Assembly: GCF_900156165.1 (NCBI RefSeq)
Contig: NZ_FTMY01000003.1
Location: forward strand, 248,001-312,000
Source of the DNA: Pseudacidovorax sp. RU35E
GTDB taxonomy: Bacteria > Pseudomonadota > Gammaproteobacteria > Burkholderiales > Burkholderiaceae_C
Direction of reading: 5' to 3'
Length of the DNA: 64,000 nt
Shown here: positions 9,581 through 24,877 of the stretch, piece after piece
How positions within the stretch are numbered: position 1 is the first letter of the stretch
Layout of the letters: each line of letters begins with the position of its first letter
The notes under the pieces: generated by a model
The model's database searches: none
Seen by the model: the letters and a program-made list of their open reading frames with translations, nothing else
Told to the model about the DNA's origin: nothing
Translations under genes and position numbers: made by a program

Positions 9581-11701
9581 ATGTCCACCCTTGTGAACGA
9601 AGCGTCGACGGTTGCGGCCGACACCGTGGCCGGGCGCCTGGAAGCGGCCCTCGCCGGGCTCAACGACGACCAGCGGGCGGCTGTATTGCACGGCGTCGGC
9701 GAGCGCGCGGTGCCGGGCGGGCCGCTGCTGGTCATCGCGGGGGCGGGCGCCGGCAAGACCAGCACGCTGGCCCACCGCGTCGCCCACCTGCTGGCGGCGG
9801 GCGCCGACCCGCAGCGCATCCTGCTGCTGACCTTCTCGCGCCGCGCCGCGCAGGAACTGACCCGCCGCGCCGGTCTGGTCGCCGCCCGCGTGCTCGGCCT
9901 CGCAGAAGGCAGCCTGCCGGCGCTGCCCTGGGCCGGCACCTTCCACGGCGTCGGCGCCCGGCTGCTGCGGGACCACGCCGCCCAGCTCGGGCTGGACCCT
10001 GACTTCACCGTCCATGATCGCGGCGACGCCGAGGACCTGATGGGCTGGGTGCGCCATGCGCGCGGGCTGTCGCAGACGGCCCGGCGCTTTCCGCTCAAGG
10101 GCACCTGCCTCGCCATCTACTCGCGCGTGGTCAACACCCGGCTGCCGCTGGCGGAGGTGCTGCGCCAGTCCTTTCCCTGGTGCGCCGAATGGCAGGAACA
10201 GCTGCCCGCGCTGTTCGCCGATTACGTCGACGCCAAGGCCCAGCAGAACGCGCTGGACTTCGACGACCTGCTGCTCGCCTGGGCCACGATGATGGAAGAG
10301 CCGGGCCTTGCCGCAGAGGTGAGCGCCCGCTTCGAGCATGTGCTGGTCGACGAATACCAGGACACCAACCGCCTGCAGGACGAGATCCTGCGCCGCCTCA
10401 AGCCCGACGGCCGAGGCGTCACGGCGGTGGGCGACGACGCCCAGGCCATCTACGGCTTTCGCGGCGCGACGGTGCGCAACATTCTGGACTTTCCGGCGGC
10501 CTTCGATCCGCCGGCGCGCGTACTCATGCTGGAGCGCAACTACCGCAGCACGCCGCCCATCCTCGACGCCGCCAATGCCGTCATGGACCATGCGCAGGAG
10601 CGTCATGCCAAGCGCCTGTGGACCGACCGCCCCAGCGCCGGTCGGCCGCAGCTGGTGCTGGTGCCCGACGAGGCCCACCAGGCCACCTGGGTGGCCGATC
10701 GCGTGCTGGCCCACCGCGAAGGCGGCCTGGCGCTCAAGCGGCAGGCGGTGCTGTTCCGCACGGCCAGCCACAGCGCGGCGCTGGAGCTGGAACTGGTGCG
10801 CCGCAACATCCCCTTCGTGAAGTTCGGTGGCCTCAAATTCCTGGAGGCGGCGCACGTCAAGGACCTGCTCGCGCTGATGCGCTTCGTCCACAACCCGCGC
10901 AGCAGGCTGGCGGGTTTTCGCACGGTGCAGCTCATTCCCGGCATCGGCCCCGCCACCGCCGGCCGGCTGATGGACGCCATGCAGTCCGCCGCCGACCCGG
11001 CCGCCGCGCTGGCCGCCTTCGTGCCGCCGCCGATGGTGCGCGAGGCCTGGCAGGACTTCGCCCGCGCCTGGCAGGCGCTCAAGGCCGGTGGCGACGGCTG
11101 GCCGCAGGAACTGGCCGTTGCCATCGACTGGTACGCGCCGCACCTGGAGCGGCTCTATGAGGCTGCGCCCTTGCGCCTGGGCGACCTGCAGCAACTGGCC
11201 GAGCTGGCGCGCGGCTATGCCTCGCGCGAGCGCTTCCTGACCGAGCTGACCCTCGATCCGCCCGACGCCACCAGCGACCGGCCCGGCCCGCCGCTGCTCG
11301 ACGAGGACTACCTCATCCTCTCGACCATCCATTCCGCCAAGGGCCAGGAATGGAATTCGGTGCATGTGCTCAACGTGGTCGACGGCTGCATGCCCGCCGA
11401 CGTGGCGCAGGGCGCGCACGAGCTGGAGGAGGAGCGCCGCCTGCTCTACGTGGCCATGACGCGCGCCCGCGAGCACCTGCACCTGCTGGTGCCGCAGCGC
11501 TTCCATGTCACGCAGCAGTCGCGCTTCGGCGACCGGCATCTGTATGCCGGCCGCACCCGCTTCATCCCCGATGAGGATCTGCGCCATTTCGACCGCGTGA
11601 CGTGGCCGCCACCGCCGCCGGTCGTGCCCCATGCCCCTGTCCCGCCAGAGGTCTTGGACCTGCGCCAACGCCTGCGTGCAGCTTGGCGCTCGGGCGCCTG
11701 A
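9581..11701 (+). CDS. UvrD/Rep-family ATP-dependent DNA helicase
   Basis: This is a superfamily 1A 3'-5' DNA helicase of 706 residues from the chosen start. Visible motifs are Walker A AGAGAGKT at 53-60, LTFSRRAAQEL (motif Ia), DEYQDTNRLQDE (motif II), GDDAQAIYGFRGA (motif III), LERNYRST (motif IV), TIHSAKGQEW (motif V) and VAMTRARE (motif VI). An in-frame ATG at 9554 would add nine residues and has a GGGGTGAT upstream, so the start is uncertain. The C-terminus is short and proline-rich. It stands alone, divergent from corA. Its family is secure, but whether it acts in repair or replication restart cannot be told. Confidence 0.9.
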   Translation: MSTLVNEASTVAADTVAGRLEAALAGLNDDQRAAVLHGVGERAVPGGPLLVIAGAGAGKTSTLAHRVAHLLAAGADPQRILLLTFSRRAAQELTRRAGLVAARVLGLAEGSLPALPWAGTFHGVGARLLRDHAAQLGLDPDFTVHDRGDAEDLMGWVRHARGLSQTARRFPLKGTCLAIYSRVVNTRLPLAEVLRQSFPWCAEWQEQLPALFADYVDAKAQQNALDFDDLLLAWATMMEEPGLAAEVSARFEHVLVDEYQDTNRLQDEILRRLKPDGRGVTAVGDDAQAIYGFRGATVRNILDFPAAFDPPARVLMLERNYRSTPPILDAANAVMDHAQERHAKRLWTDRPSAGRPQLVLVPDEAHQATWVADRVLAHREGGLALKRQAVLFRTASHSAALELELVRRNIPFVKFGGLKFLEAAHVKDLLALMRFVHNPRSRLAGFRTVQLIPGIGPATAGRLMDAMQSAADPAAALAAFVPPPMVREAWQDFARAWQALKAGGDGWPQELAVAIDWYAPHLERLYEAAPLRLGDLQQLAELARGYASRERFLTELTLDPPDATSDRPGPPLLDEDYLILSTIHSAKGQEWNSVHVLNVVDGCMPADVAQGAHELEEERRLLYVAMTRAREHLHLLVPQRFHVTQQSRFGDRHLYAGRTRFIPDEDLRHFDRVTWPPPPPVVPHAPVPPEVLDLRQRLRAAWRSGA

Positions 11702-11771
11702 AAGCAGGTCGGCGCGCTATCGAAGATGAAGCGTCGCGAACATCTCCTGACGAGCCTCAAGCATTCCTCCA

Positions 11772-11800
11772 TTGCAATTCGATGAAGCCACGCGCATAGT
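11772..11800 (+). promoter_or_regulatory. Candidate sigma-70 promoter for hpf
   Basis: TTGCAA and CATAGT are separated by 17 bp, each matching four of six consensus bases, about 155 bp before hpf. The helicase stop is 70 bp upstream, so hpf probably has its own transcript with a long leader. No convincing sigma-54 site was found. Confidence 0.35.
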
Positions 11801-11956
11801 GAATTCAACGCACTGACACGCCTTCTTCCCACCCCCGCACACCGTCCCCGCCGACATCCCGCATTGCCTCGCGCACCCGATTGAGTTCCGCCGGCCGGCG
11901 CCTTCCTCTCGAAGAACCGGCCATTTCCCCAACCGTCAATTCCAGGAGGTTTTTTC

Positions 11957-12286
11957 ATGAATTTGACGATCAGCGGCCATCACCTCGACGTCACGCCTTC
12001 GCTGCGCAGCTACGTCACCACCAAGCTCGACCGCATCACGCGGCACTTCGACCGCGTGGTGGACGTCAAGGTGATCCTTACCGTGGAGAAGCAGAAGGAA
12101 AAGGAACGCCGGCAACGCGCCGAATGCAGCATCCACGTGAAGGGCAACGACATGTTCGCCGAGTCCAGCCATGCCGACCTGTATGCGGCGGTGGACGAAC
12201 TCATGGACAAGCTCGACCGCCAGGTCGTCCGTCACAAGGACCGCCTCCAGGACCATGGACATCCCTCGCCCAAGCGCCTGATGTGA
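11957..12286 (+). CDS. hpf: Ribosome hibernation promoting factor
   Basis: HPF/RaiA-type proteins bind the 30S decoding region and promote inactive ribosome dimers in slow growth. The product is 109 residues, the short form without a C-terminal dimerisation domain. It begins [20 protein letters not shown] and carries the basic middle section [21 protein letters not shown] strong ribosome binding site, AGGAGG, precedes the ATG. It is followed by a strong terminator and then ptsN, matching the usual rpoN-region order, although rpoN itself is not upstream here. Confidence 0.95.
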   Translation: MNLTISGHHLDVTPSLRSYVTTKLDRITRHFDRVVDVKVILTVEKQKEKERRQRAECSIHVKGNDMFAESSHADLYAAVDELMDKLDRQVVRHKDRLQDHGHPSPKRLM

Positions 12287-12347
12287 AGTCCCGCAGGCGA
12301 CACCGCCTGCAACACCATCGGGCCTCGGCTCGGGGCAAATCCTCTTG

Positions 12348-12371
12348 AAAAGCCGCCTCCGGGCGGCTTTT
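12348..12371 (+). terminator. Rho-independent terminator after hpf
   Basis: AAAAGCCGCC and GGCGGCTTTT form a perfect 10-bp stem around a TCCG tetraloop, with the T run in the distal arm. A smaller hairpin, GCAGGCG/CGCCTGC, lies at 12293-12310. Together they separate hpf from the ptsN promoter. Confidence 0.85.
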
Positions 12372-12401
12372 CCATGTCTGGTACAAGGGTTAGCCCGGGT
12401 G

Positions 12402-12407
12402 CATAAT
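12402..12407 (+). promoter_or_regulatory. -10 box (CATAAT) for ptsN
   Basis: GCATAATCGCGCCCC lies 24 bp before the ptsN start, directly after the hpf terminator, and matches the corA upstream box. No clear -35 or ribosome binding site accompanies it. Confidence 0.5.
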
Positions 12408-12430
12408 CGCGCCCCGATCCGCCCCCCACC

Positions 12431-12898
12431 ATGAACCGACTCGCATCCATCCTGCCGTCCGCTCAAGTGCTCGTGAGCGTCGACGCCACCAGCAAGAAGC
12501 GTGCTTTCGAGGAAGCGGGCCTGCTGTTCGAGAACCTGCACGGCCTCGGTCGCGCGCTCATCACCGACAGCCTGTTCGCCCGTGAGCGACTCGGTTCCAC
12601 CGGTCTGGGCCACGGCGTCGCCATCCCGCACGGGCGCATCAAGGGCCTGAAATCGCCCATGGCGGCGGTCTTCCAGCTGGCCCATCCCATCGGCTTCGAC
12701 GCGCCCGACGAGCAGCCCGTCGCGCTGCTCATCTTCCTGCTGGTGCCCGAGACGGCCACGCAGAAGCACCTGGAGATCCTCTCCGAGATCGCCGAGATGC
12801 TGAGCGACGCGCCCCTGCGCGAGAAGATCAAGAGCAGCGCAGACGCCGGCGAGCTGCATGCCCTGATCGCGGGCTGGCGCTCGGCCCAGGTGGTCTGA
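12431..12898 (+). CDS. ptsN: Nitrogen PTS enzyme IIA (PtsN, EIIA-Ntr)
   Basis: PtsN is the terminal phosphate acceptor of the regulatory nitrogen phosphotransferase chain, linking nitrogen and carbon status to potassium and sugar metabolism. The 155-residue product has the EIIA core. The phosphorylation-site histidine is in GLGHGVAIPHGRIKG, near residues 58-72 (IPHG). No transport domain is attached. It sits between hpf and hprK, the kinase acting on the HPr of this chain. Its own -10 box and the preceding terminator suggest transcription independent of hpf. Confidence 0.95.
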   Translation: MNRLASILPSAQVLVSVDATSKKRAFEEAGLLFENLHGLGRALITDSLFARERLGSTGLGHGVAIPHGRIKGLKSPMAAVFQLAHPIGFDAPDEQPVALLIFLLVPETATQKHLEILSEIAEMLSDAPLREKIKSSADAGELHALIAGWRSAQVV

Positions 12899-12979
12899 GG
12901 GCGCAGGCCCCGCGCTTCGCCGGTCTTCCTGCTGCTTCCTGGCGTCGCGCGGGTGCACTGACGGGCGCTCGCCGGTGTG

Positions 12980-12985
12980 GACAAT
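12980..12985 (+). promoter_or_regulatory. -10 box (GACAAT) for hprK
   Basis: GACAAT ends 6 bp before the hprK ATG at 12992, so transcription would start at or next to the A of the start codon. There is no room for a Shine-Dalgarno sequence, which fits a leaderless message. Read-through from ptsN (93-bp gap) is also possible. Confidence 0.4.
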
Positions 12986-12991
12986 GGCTGC

Positions 12992-13945
12992 ATGAAGCCC
13001 ACCGTCATCAGTGCCGATGCGATGTTCGAGGATTTCCGCGCCTCCCTGCGCTGGGAGTGGCTGGCGGGACTCGGCGCCTCGGAGCGGCAGTTCGACCCAG
13101 AGGTCATCAGCAATGCCCGTTCGGCCGCCGACCTGGTCGGCTACCTGAACTACATCCATCCCTACCGCGTGCAGATCATGGGCGCGCGTGAGGTGGCCTA
13201 CCTCACGCGCGGCACGCCCGAGGACTGCGCCCGGCGCGTGGCCCGCATCGTCACGCTGGAGCCGCCCATGCTGGTGCTGGCCGATGGCCAGGCCGCGCCG
13301 GACGAACTGCTGTCCATCTGCGAGCGGGCACAGCTGCCGCTGTTCTCCACGCGCGAATCCTCGGCCTTCGTCATCGACGTGCTGCGTGCCTACCTGTCCA
13401 AGCACTTTGCCGAGCGCACCTCGATGCACGGCGTGTTCATGGACATCCTGGGCATGGGCGTGATGATCACCGGTGAGTCGGGCCTGGGCAAAAGCGAGCT
13501 GGGCCTGGAACTGATCTCGCGCGGCAACGGCTTGGTGGCGGACGACGCGGTGGACCTGTTCCGCATCAATCAGGCCACCATCGAAGGCCGCTGCCCCGAC
13601 CTGCTGCAGAACCTGCTGGAGGTGCGCGGCATCGGCCTGCTGGACATCAAGGCCATCTTCGGCGAGACGGCCGTGCGCCGGAAGATGCGCCTGAAGCTCA
13701 TCGTGCACTTGGTGCGACGCGACTCCTTCGAGCGCGACTACGAACGCATGCCGGCCGAGCCCCTCACGCAAGATGTGCTGGGCGTGCCGATCCGCAAGGT
13801 GGTCATCCAGGTGGTCGCTGGCCGCAACATCGCCGTGCTGGTCGAGGCCGCGGTGCGCAACTCCATCCTGCAACTGCGGGGCATCGACACCTATGCCGAT
13901 TTCGTGGCGCGCCACCACAAGGCGATGGAAAGCGGCGCCGACTGA
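12992..13945 (+). CDS. hprK: HPr kinase/phosphorylase
   Basis: HprK phosphorylates and dephosphorylates HPr on serine, tuning PTS signalling. The product is 317 residues. The P-loop GESGLGKS is at 161-168, followed by [12 protein letters not shown]. The HprK signature region lies in [18 protein letters not shown] near residues 208-225. The start [15 protein letters not shown] fits the family; an ATG five codons upstream is disfavoured because it overlaps the -10 box. It ends 3 bp from the convergent fur gene. HPr and enzyme I are not in the window. Confidence 0.95.
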   Translation: MKPTVISADAMFEDFRASLRWEWLAGLGASERQFDPEVISNARSAADLVGYLNYIHPYRVQIMGAREVAYLTRGTPEDCARRVARIVTLEPPMLVLADGQAAPDELLSICERAQLPLFSTRESSAFVIDVLRAYLSKHFAERTSMHGVFMDILGMGVMITGESGLGKSELGLELISRGNGLVADDAVDLFRINQATIEGRCPDLLQNLLEVRGIGLLDIKAIFGETAVRRKMRLKLIVHLVRRDSFERDYERMPAEPLTQDVLGVPIRKVVIQVVAGRNIAVLVEAAVRNSILQLRGIDTYADFVARHHKAMESGAD

Positions 13946-13948
13946 GGC

Positions 13949-14365
13949 CTACCGATTCCTGCAGTCGTTGCACACGCCATAGAGCGACATGGCGTGGTCC
14001 TGCAGCTCCCAGCCCTTGTCCTTGGCGATCATCTGCTGGCGGCGCTCGATCTCGGCGTCATAGAACTCCTCGACCTTGCCGCAGACGGTACACACCAGGT
14101 GATCGTGATGCGTGCCCTCGTTGAGTTCGTAGACCGCCTTGCCGCTTTCGAAGTGGCTGCGCTCCAGGATGCCGGCCTGCTCGAACTGGGTCAGCACGCG
14201 GTACACGGTGGCCAGACCGATGTCCGAGCGCTCGTTCAGCAGCACGCGGAACACGTCTTCGGCCGTCATGTGGCGCTGACCGCCGGTCTGGAAGATCTCC
14301 AGGATCTTCAGACGGGGAAGGGTGGCTTTGAGGCCGGTGCTCTTGAGTTCTTCGATGTTGCCCAT
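13949..14365 (-). CDS. fur: Ferric uptake regulator Fur
   Basis: Fur is the Fe2+-dependent repressor of iron uptake genes. The product is 138 residues from [20 protein letters not shown]. It has an N-terminal winged helix ([16 protein letters not shown]), the metal region [19 protein letters not shown], and a C-terminal CNDC pair. An ATG 33 bp upstream is in frame but extends beyond the family norm. It is divergent from bamE, as in many proteobacteria. The 116-bp region between them shows no recognisable Fur box. The siderophore receptor at 35 kb is a plausible target, though no Fur box was seen there. Confidence 0.96.
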   Translation of the reverse strand: MGNIEELKSTGLKATLPRLKILEIFQTGGQRHMTAEDVFRVLLNERSDIGLATVYRVLTQFEQAGILERSHFESGKAVYELNEGTHHDHLVCTVCGKVEEFYDAEIERRQQMIAKDKGWELQDHAMSLYGVCNDCRNR

Positions 14366-14445
14366 GGTGGATTCCGGCGTTGGCGCCGCGGTTGGCATGC
14401 CCGCGCCGCCTGTGGGTCGGAGCCGCCCTGGCAGAGGCCGGCCGC

Positions 14446-14451
14446 TACAAT
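14446..14451 (+). promoter_or_regulatory. -10 box (TACAAT) for bamE
   Basis: CTACAATCGTCGGATC lies 30 bp before the bamE start. It belongs to the recurring TACAATCG-type box. No good -35 is visible. Confidence 0.5.
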
Positions 14452-14481
14452 CGTCGGATCATATCGCCACGCTTTTTCCCC

Positions 14482-15036
14482 ATGCCTGGACAACTTCTCC
14501 GCCCGAGCGGCTTTCGTCTGGCGGCCGTCCTGCTGGTCGGCGTCGGCATCGCCGGCTGCAGCAGCACCAGCGAGCGCATGCGCGGCGCTCTCACGGCGAT
14601 CACGCCCTACAAGGTCGAAGTGGTGCAGGGCAACTTCGTCTCCAAGGAGCAGGTGGACGCCCTCAAGACCGGCATGTCGCGCCAGCAGGTGCGCGAGATC
14701 CTCGGCACGCCGCTGCTCGCCGATGTCTTTCACGCCGACCGCTGGGACTACGTCTTCACCATCCGTCGCCAGGGCGTCGAGCCCCAGCAGCGCCGCCTGA
14801 CGGTGTTCTTCAACGGCGACACGCTGGCGCGTTTCCAGGGCGACACCATGCCCTCCGAAGAGGAATTCGTCGCCACGCTCGACACCCGCAAGCGCAGCGG
14901 CAAGGTGCCCGAGCTGCAGGCCTCGGAAGACGACCTCAAGAAATTCAAACCGGCCGTGTCCGCGTCGCCCACGCAGGACCTGCCGCGCAGCACCCAGCCG
15001 CTGCCGCCGAGCTACCCGCCGCTCGAAACCCGCTGA
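14482..15036 (+). CDS. bamE: BamE, outer-membrane assembly lipoprotein (SmpA/OmlA)
   Basis: BamE is a lipoprotein of the BAM complex that inserts beta-barrel proteins into the outer membrane. The start at 14482 gives a lipoprotein signal with lipobox GIAGC and acylated Cys26. The SmpA/OmlA domain follows: [20 protein letters not shown], then [11 protein letters not shown] and RWDYVF. The product is 184 residues, longer than E. coli BamE, with a charged and proline-rich tail as in other betaproteobacteria. It is divergent from fur and followed by a strong hairpin terminator before dapB. Confidence 0.94.
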   Translation: MPGQLLRPSGFRLAAVLLVGVGIAGCSSTSERMRGALTAITPYKVEVVQGNFVSKEQVDALKTGMSRQQVREILGTPLLADVFHADRWDYVFTIRRQGVEPQQRRLTVFFNGDTLARFQGDTMPSEEEFVATLDTRKRSGKVPELQASEDDLKKFKPAVSASPTQDLPRSTQPLPPSYPPLETR

Positions 15037-15047
15037 GCCTTCTCCTC

Positions 15048-15096
15048 AGGCCGCCGGTCGCCGCCGTCGCAACGCGGCCGGCCCGGCGGCCTTTCT
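15048..15096 (+). terminator. Hairpin terminator after bamE
   Basis: AGGCCGCCGG and CCGGCGGCCT form a perfect 10-bp stem around a 25-nt GC-rich loop that can fold further, followed by a weak T tract (TTTCT). Confidence 0.6.
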
Positions 15097-15130
15097 CGTT
15101 GACGCCTCTTTGCACCGAAAGCGAACGCGC

Positions 15131-15970
15131 ATGACCGCCGCTCCCGCCGCCTCCTCTTCGTCTTCCGCCGCGCACCGCATCGCCGTCGCGGGTGCCTCCG
15201 GCCGCATGGGCCACATGCTGATCGAGGCGGTGCGCGGCGCGGACGACTGCCAACTGGCCGGTGCCCTCGACCGCGAGGGCAGCCCCACGCTGGGCGGCGA
15301 TGCGGGTGCCTTCCTGGGCTTCGCCTCGGGCGTGGCCGTGACGGCCGACCTGCGGGCCGGCCTCGCCGGTGCGCAGGTGCTGATCGACTTCACCCGGCCC
15401 GAGGGCACCATGGCCCACCTCGCCGTCTGCCGCGAGCTGGGCGTGCAGGCCGTGATCGGCACCACCGGCTTCAGCGACGCGCAGAAGGCCGAGATCGCCG
15501 AGATCGCCAAGGACATTGCGATCGTCATGGCGCCCAACATGAGCGTCGGCGTCAACGTCACCTTCAAGCTGCTGGAGATGGCGGCCAAGGCGCTGTCCAC
15601 TGGCTACGACATCGAGGTCATCGAGGCCCACCACCGCCACAAGGTGGACGCGCCGTCGGGCACTGCGCTCAAGATGGGCGAGGTGATCGCCGACGCGCTG
15701 GGCCGCGACCTGAACGAATGCGCCGTCTACGGCCGCGAAGGCGTGACCGGCGAGCGCGACCCCTCCACCATTGGCTTCGCCACCATCCGCGGCGGCGACA
15801 TCGTGGGCGACCACACGGTGCTGTTTGCCGGCACCGGCGAGCGCATCGAGATCTCGCACAAGTCCAGCAGCCGAGCCGGCTATGCGCAGGGCAGCCTGCG
15901 CGCCGTGCGCTTCCTGGCCGGCAAGAAGAACGGCCTCTTCGACATGTTCGACGTGCTCGGTCTGCGCTGA
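15131..15970 (+). CDS. dapB: 4-hydroxy-tetrahydrodipicolinate reductase
   Basis: DapB carries out the NAD(P)H-dependent reduction in lysine and diaminopimelate synthesis. The product is 279 residues. The dinucleotide-binding loop [11 protein letters not shown] is near residue 19 and the substrate signature [14 protein letters not shown] near residue 161. [14 protein letters not shown] is also typical. A serine/alanine-rich stretch of about 16 residues precedes the Rossmann fold, so a slightly later start is possible. It follows the bamE terminator and precedes exbB by 37 bp. Confidence 0.96.
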   Translation: MTAAPAASSSSSAAHRIAVAGASGRMGHMLIEAVRGADDCQLAGALDREGSPTLGGDAGAFLGFASGVAVTADLRAGLAGAQVLIDFTRPEGTMAHLAVCRELGVQAVIGTTGFSDAQKAEIAEIAKDIAIVMAPNMSVGVNVTFKLLEMAAKALSTGYDIEVIEAHHRHKVDAPSGTALKMGEVIADALGRDLNECAVYGREGVTGERDPSTIGFATIRGGDIVGDHTVLFAGTGERIEISHKSSSRAGYAQGSLRAVRFLAGKKNGLFDMFDVLGLR

Positions 15971-16007
15971 GCACGCAATTCCCTCACCGCGACCGCGCGA
16001 GCAGACG

Positions 16008-16709
16008 ATGGGCGCTCTTTCGCTGCTGGACCAGGCCGACGCCGTCGGCCGCGGCGTCGCGCTGCTGCTGCTGCTGATGTCGGTGGCCAGCTGGGTCACG
16101 CTGCTGTGGAAGGCCTGGACGCTGCGCGGCGGGGCCGGCCGGCTGGCCCGCGCGGTGGCGCTCTTCTGGCAGGCGCCGGACGTGGGCGAGGGTGTGGCTC
16201 GCTTGGCCGGACTCGACCCGCGCCGCCATGTGCTGCCGCTGGCGCAGGCGGTGCAGTCGGTGCCCGCACGCACCCTGCCCGACACGCTCCAGGCCCTGGG
16301 CCAGCCGCAGGCGCCGCTCACCCGCGCATTGCGCGATGCGCTGCAGGCCGTGCTGCGCCAGCTGCAGGCGGGGCAGATCCTGCTGGCCACCATCGGTGCC
16401 ACCGCTCCCTTCGTCGGCCTGCTGGGCACCGTGTGGGGCATCCATGGCGCGCTGGTCAGCATCGCGGGCCAGGCGGGCGGCTTCACCATCGACAAGGTGG
16501 CCGGCCCGGTGGGTGAGGCGCTGATCATGACCGCCTTCGGCCTGGCCGTGGCCCTGCCCGCCGTGGCGGCCTACAACGTCTTCGGTCGCATCATCGGCCA
16601 CATGGAGGCCGAGCTCGAAGGCTTCGCGCACGACCTGCTGGCCGTGTTCGCGCCCGAGCCGGCGACGGCGCCGCTACCGCCCGCGCGGCCGATGCCCGTG
16701 ACGGCCTGA
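16008..16709 (+). CDS. exbB: MotA/TolQ/ExbB family proton channel
   Basis: This is an inner-membrane proton-channel subunit that energises TonB- or Tol-type systems. The product is 233 residues with three predicted membrane segments, near residues 14-34, 122-146 and 167-190. The TolQ/ExbB core is seen in GATAPFVGLLGTVWGIHGAL and in GPVGEALIMTAFGLAVALPA. It pairs with the ExbD homologue 68 bp downstream. No tonB gene is adjacent, so TonB must be elsewhere. The choice of ExbB over TolQ rests on the partner and the lack of tolA, tolB or pal. Confidence 0.85.
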   Translation: MGALSLLDQADAVGRGVALLLLLMSVASWVTLLWKAWTLRGGAGRLARAVALFWQAPDVGEGVARLAGLDPRRHVLPLAQAVQSVPARTLPDTLQALGQPQAPLTRALRDALQAVLRQLQAGQILLATIGATAPFVGLLGTVWGIHGALVSIAGQAGGFTIDKVAGPVGEALIMTAFGLAVALPAVAAYNVFGRIIGHMEAELEGFAHDLLAVFAPEPATAPLPPARPMPVTA

Positions 16710-16777
16710 GCGCCATCCTGCCGCCACTTGCTGCAGCCGACGCGCCCCTTTCCAATCAGTCCGCACGACCCCGCACC

Positions 16778-17242
16778 ATGGCCTTCGGCCGCAGCACCGA
16801 CCGCCTGAGCCCGCGCACCGGCCCTCCCGCGCGGCCGATGGCCGACATCAACGTCACGCCGCTGGTGGACGTGATGCTGGTGCTGCTGGTGATCTTCATC
16901 GTGACGGCGCCGCTGATGGCGAGTTCGATCCGGCTCGACCTGCCCGCCGCCGGTGCCGCCGCGCCCGTGGAGCAGCCGCGCACCATCAGCGTGGCACTGG
17001 ATGCGCAGGGCCGCCTGTTCGTCGACGACCAGCCCGTGGCCGACACCCAGGCCCTGGCACAGCGCCTGCGCACGGCCGCCGCGGGCGTGCCGGACATCGA
17101 ACTGCAGCTGCGCGCCGACCGCAGCCGCCCCTATGGCGAGATCGTCACGCTGATGGACGCCGCGCGCGAGGCGGGCATCCAGCGCATCGGCTTCGTGGCC
17201 GAGCCGGGGGCGAGTCCGATGCCCGCCATTGCGCCCCGCTGA
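16778..17242 (+). CDS. exbD: ExbD/TolR family biopolymer transport protein
   Basis: This is the partner of the proton channel, with a single membrane helix and a periplasmic domain. The product is 154 residues. The helix around residues 28-48 starts INVTPLVDVMLVLLVIFIV, holding the conserved aspartate needed for proton use. The C-terminal YGEIVTLMDAAREAGIQRIG is typical of the family. It converges with glgP, 21 bp away. A small hairpin (CGGGCG/CGCCCG, 17246-17260) lies between them and may terminate both. Confidence 0.9.
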   Translation: MAFGRSTDRLSPRTGPPARPMADINVTPLVDVMLVLLVIFIVTAPLMASSIRLDLPAAGAAAPVEQPRTISVALDAQGRLFVDDQPVADTQALAQRLRTAAAGVPDIELQLRADRSRPYGEIVTLMDAAREAGIQRIGFVAEPGASPMPAIAPR

Positions 17243-17263
17243 ACGCGGGCGCGGCGCCCGTCC

Positions 17264-19732
<2,469 letters not shown>

Positions 19733-19791
19733 GGCGTTCTTGGAGGTTCTCGTGGAATGGAAGGGGCCTGGCGCCGAAGGTTCCCCAGCAT

Positions 19792-21266
19792 TTAATGGGC
19801 CAGGGCCTCCTGGTAGACCGTCAGATAGTGCTCAGCGGCGGTGCCCCAGTCGGCCGGGCGACGCATTGCGGTGGCGCGCACGCGGCGCCAGTCGGCGGGT
19901 CGCGCATACAGGGCGAAGGCGCGGCGCAGGGCGCGGGCGAAGGCGTCGCCCTCGAAGCGTTCGAAGACGAAGCCCGTGGCCGTGCCCTCGGCCATGTTCT
20001 CGAGCGCACAGTCCACCACCGTGTCTGCCAGGCCGCCCACGCGGTGCACCAGCGGCAGCGCGCCGTAGCGCAGGCCGTACATCTGCGTCAGGCCGCAGGG
20101 CTCGAAGCGCGAGGGCACCATCACCACATCGGCGCCGCCGAACAGGCGGTGGGCCAGCGGTTCGTCGTAGCCGATGCGGGCGGCGATGCGCTTGGGCTGC
20201 GCGGCGGCATGGTCGCGGAAGGCCTGCTCCATCCAGGCATCGCCGCTGCCCAGCACGGCCAGCTGGCCGCCCTGTTCGAGCAGGGCGTCGATGCCGCCCA
20301 GCACCAGGTGCAGGCCCTTCTGCTCGGTCAGTCGGCTGACGACGATGAACAGCGGTGCACGCTCGTCCACCGCCAGGCCCAGCTCGTGCTGCAGCGCCGC
20401 CTTGCACCGGGTCTTGCCCGCCATGCGCCGGCCCTCGGGCATGGAAAAGCGCTGCGCCAGGTGGGTGTCGGTGGCGGGGCTCCAGACCGTCTCGTCGACC
20501 GCATTGAGGATGCCGTGCAGCGCACCGCTGCGCGCACGCAGCAGGCCGTCGAGGCCGAAGCCCTGCTCGGGCGTCTGGATCTCCTGGGCGTAGGTCGGGC
20601 TGACGGTGGTGATGCGGTCGGCGTAGTACAGCCCCGCCTTCATGAACGAGACATCGCCGTGGTATTCCAGCCCTTCGACCTGGAAGGCCTCGGGCGGCAG
20701 GCCCAGTTCGGCAAAGGCCCAGCCGCCGAACTGGCCCTGGTAGGCCAGGTTGTGGATGGTGAAGACACTGCGCACGTCCGCACCCTGGCCGCGCTGGCGG
20801 GCGAAGGCCAGGTAGGCCGGCGCCAGGCCGGCGTGCCAGTCGTGCGCATGCAGCAGCTCGGGGCGCCACAGCGGGTCCAACCCTTGGGCCAGCAGCGATG
20901 CGGCCCAGCCCAGCATCGCGAAGCGGCGATGGTTGTCGCCATAGGGCTGCTTGCCAGGGCCTTCGTACGGGTTGCCAGGCCGGTCGTAGAGGCCCGGCGA
21001 ATCGATCAGGTAGGTGGGCAGCAGCCGGCCGGCACCGCCGTCGATGTAGCCGAAGCGCAGCAGGGCCGGCTCGCCCCAGGGCGCGTGGAAGGTTGCCACC
21101 GGCCGGGCATCGGCCACGCCGGCGGCGATGGCCGGAAAGGCGGGCAGCAGCACGCGGGCATCGGCACCGGCGGCGGCCAGGGCCAGCGGCAGAGCGCCCG
21201 TCACGTCCGCGAGGCCACCGGTCTTGAGCAGCGGGAAGAGTTCCGCGCTGACTTGCAGGATGCGCA

Positions 21267-21267
<1 letters not shown>
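19792..21267 (-). CDS. glgA: Glycogen synthase (ADP-glucose type)
   Basis: GlgA transfers glucose from ADP-glucose to glycogen. The product is 491 residues, a GT5 glycosyltransferase. The substrate loop KTGGLADV is at 15-22, [15 protein letters not shown] is in the N-terminal domain, and [18 protein letters not shown] is in the C-terminal domain. The start overlaps the glgC stop as TGATG, so the two are translationally coupled. This matches their consecutive reactions. Confidence 0.96.
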
Positions 21268-22586
<1,319 letters not shown>

Positions 22587-22643
22587 CCCGTGAGTCTCCT
22601 GTGGGGTCGGTGTCGGTCTTTTGGAAGGCAAAGGCAGCAGTCG

Positions 22644-24683
<2,040 letters not shown>

Positions 24684-24691
24684 GTGGCCGG

Positions 24692-24877
24692 TCAGTGCTC
24701 GCGGGTGGGGCCTAGTGCGGGGCCGCTCAGGCGCACGACCTTCTGGTTGCGCACCACGACAACGGCAGTTCCGGTCCGCGCAGCGGTCTCGCGCGCCGCT
24801 GCGGCAGCCCGCCGCAAGGCTGCCAGCGAGGCAGGCAGGTCCCGGTCCTTGGCTTGGGAAATGGGTCTGGCGCTCAT
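24692..24877 (-). CDS. 61-residue partner of the zeta-type kinase (possible antitoxin)
   Basis: This small protein has an alanine- and arginine-rich helical N-terminal half and ends with a beta-like segment, TGTAVVVVRNQKVVRLSG. That last pattern is one I associate with small proteins encoded next to short zeta-family kinases; this is from memory and unverified. Its ATG overlaps the kinase stop (ATGA), and GGGGAG lies 9 nt upstream inside the kinase gene. glgX begins 8 bp after its stop. The role is unknown; neutralising or binding the kinase is an inference from the overlap. Confidence 0.7.
   Translation of the reverse strand: MSARPISQAKDRDLPASLAALRRAAAAARETAARTGTAVVVVRNQKVVRLSGPALGPTREH

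Noticed and set aside
14366-14481. Fur autoregulatory box between fur and bamE
   Set aside because: No AT-rich GATAATGATAATCATTATC-like palindrome was recognised. The region is GC-rich.
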